From NCBI GenBank assembly GCA_902470035.1, contig CABREZ010000075.1:1-6976 (forward strand): a stretch of DNA of 6,976 bases, given 5' to 3'. The position numbers were made by a program, and so were the translations under genes. The DNA is from an uncultured Streptococcus sp. Lineage in GTDB: Bacteria; Bacillota; Bacilli; Lactobacillales; Streptococcaceae. Shown here piece by piece: positions 6,500 to 6,976 of the stretch (position 1 is its first letter; each line of letters begins with the position of its first letter). The notes under the pieces were generated by a model. It was not told the DNA's origin. It was given only the letters and a program-made list of their open reading frames with translations, and did no database searches.

Positions 6500-6528
6500 A
6501 TTGTATAAAAAGTTTGTGAATAAAGCAA
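6500..6528 (-). promoter_or_regulatory. Predicted sigma-A promoter of rex
   Basis: On the minus strand TTGCTT (6523-6528) and TACAAT (6500-6505) are separated by 17 bp. Transcription would begin near 6493, leaving a leader of only about 16 bases that starts at the RBS. The spacer contains TTCACAA (6513-6519), one perfect half of the Rex operator TTGTGAA-N4-TTCACAA. The other half is poorly matched (3 of 7), so autoregulation is only a possibility. Confidence 0.65.
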
Positions 6529-6540
6529 CTATCTTCTACT

Positions 6541-6565
6541 AAAAAAACACCAAAATGGTGCTTTT
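6541..6565 (-). terminator. Intrinsic terminator after the DUF4649-type gene
   Basis: On the minus strand AAAAGCACCA and TGGTGTTTTT form a hairpin (CACCA/TGGTG core at 6548-6560, one G-U pair, 3-base loop) followed by a run of T residues. It begins 5 bases after the stop of the 78-residue gene and lies upstream of the rex promoter. It should separate that operon from rex, perhaps incompletely because the GC core is only five pairs. Confidence 0.8.
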
Positions 6566-6570
6566 CTTTG

Positions 6571-6807
6571 TTAGTTGGAATTTCTTAAACTCTGATCAAA
6601 CTGAATCAGATAGCGATAGAAGTCACCGATTCTTCCAGTGAAAGGTAAAATTTGTCCCTTGTAGGTCACGGAAACAACCTGATAGGAATCTGGAAGGGTC
6701 ACACAGCCTGAAAAAGCTAATAGACAGTGATCCAAATTATCGTAGCTAATCTGACGTTCCTTTTGGTATGCATCCAAATAGGTGAGGACTAGAGGAGCAT
6801 TGGTCAT
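6571..6807 (-). CDS. DUF4649-type small protein (78 residues)
   Basis: This 78-residue protein has no signal peptide or membrane segment. The stretches VLTYLDAYQKERQISYDN (7-24), SGCVTLPDSYQVVSVTYKGQ (33-52) and IGDFYRYL (60-67) resemble the streptococcal DUF4649 family as I remember it; function is unknown. In streptococci this gene typically lies between a DUF1831 gene and rex, downstream of a cysteine desulfurase gene, and the order here agrees. Its ATG overlaps the upstream stop codon by one base (TAATG), so translation is probably coupled; GAAAGG at 6819-6824 lies 11 bases before the ATG. The family name is from memory, while the open reading frame and coupling are directly visible. Confidence 0.75.
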   Translation of the reverse strand: MTNAPLVLTYLDAYQKERQISYDNLDHCLLAFSGCVTLPDSYQVVSVTYKGQILPFTGRIGDFYRYLIQFDQSLRNSN

Positions 6808-6976
6808 TACTTTTCAATCCTTTCAAAGATTTCGCGCTCAACTAAACTGTCCATGAGGAAGTAGAATTTTTGTTGGATGATTTTGTTTTCTGGATTTTTA
6901 AAAATATTTACCAAACGAAGGCCTGACTTGTCAGTAATGTTAATTTTAAATCCTGTTAAATCCTTATTGATAATAA
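6807..6976 (-). CDS. C-terminal part of a small protein, probably DUF1831 family (truncated by window edge)
   Basis: An open frame enters from the right edge and ends at a TAA (6807-6809) that overlaps the ATG of the next gene. The visible 55 residues begin IINKDLTGFKINITDKSG and end LVEREIFERIEK. They contain a lysine/asparagine-rich middle (FKNPENKIIQQ) and an aromatic stretch (KFYFLMD). No catalytic motif is visible. The DUF1831 assignment rests on the typical neighbour order DUF1831-DUF4649-rex in streptococci and not on a diagnostic motif. The start codon and promoter lie outside the window. Confidence 0.6.
   Translation of the reverse strand, partial: IINKDLTGFKINITDKSGLRLVNIFKNPENKIIQQKFYFLMDSLVEREIFERIEK

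Noticed and set aside
6478..6528. In-frame N-terminal extension of Rex starting at the ATG at 6528
   Set aside because: The extra 17 residues are unlike Rex N-termini, the ATG overlaps the predicted -35 box, and a GTG with a properly spaced GAAAGG gives the expected protein length.

Overview
This is a chromosomal window from a low-GC Firmicute, almost certainly a Streptococcus of the mitis/sanguinis/parasanguinis type. The evidence is the divergent ldh-gyrA pair, srtA directly behind gyrA, the streptococcal GyrA, Rex and sortase A sequences, and the small-gene cluster upstream of rex. The species call is inference. There is no prophage, IS element, CRISPR array, tRNA or rRNA. All complete genes look intact, and no gene-free stretch exceeds 200 bases.

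Layout. Positions 33-1058 hold ldh (L-lactate dehydrogenase, minus strand) with its own terminator. Positions 1059-1253 are a divergent control region with a good ldh promoter, a near-consensus CcpA (cre) site upstream of it, and an extended -10 promoter for gyrA. Positions 1254-4471 are a tight gyrA-srtA operon (DNA gyrase subunit A, then the housekeeping sortase), closed by an intrinsic terminator at 4479-4505. A 92-residue gene of unknown function (4623-4901) follows with its own -10 and strong RBS. Next comes radC (4963-5646), whose ribosome binding site lies in the 3' arm of an 11-bp hairpin. The loop region of that hairpin carries a degenerate match to the ComX (cin-box) competence promoter element. 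Between radC and the convergent rex is a structured repeat of about 176 bp (5650-5825) made of three successive hairpins. The minus strand then carries rex (NADH-sensing repressor; GTG start at 6477), its promoter, a terminator, a 78-residue DUF4649-type gene, and the 3' end of a DUF1831-type gene that runs off the window.

How it fits together. LDH regenerates NAD+ at the end of homolactic fermentation, Rex reads the NADH/NAD+ ratio, and the cre site would tie ldh to sugar supply through CcpA. I could not find a full Rex operator at ldh. GyrA and SrtA are housekeeping functions that appear to share one transcript. The gene content is ordinary core genome. The parts most worth a second look are the radC leader, where transcription starting inside the hairpin would leave out the arm that masks the RBS, and the structured repeat at the radC/rex convergence.
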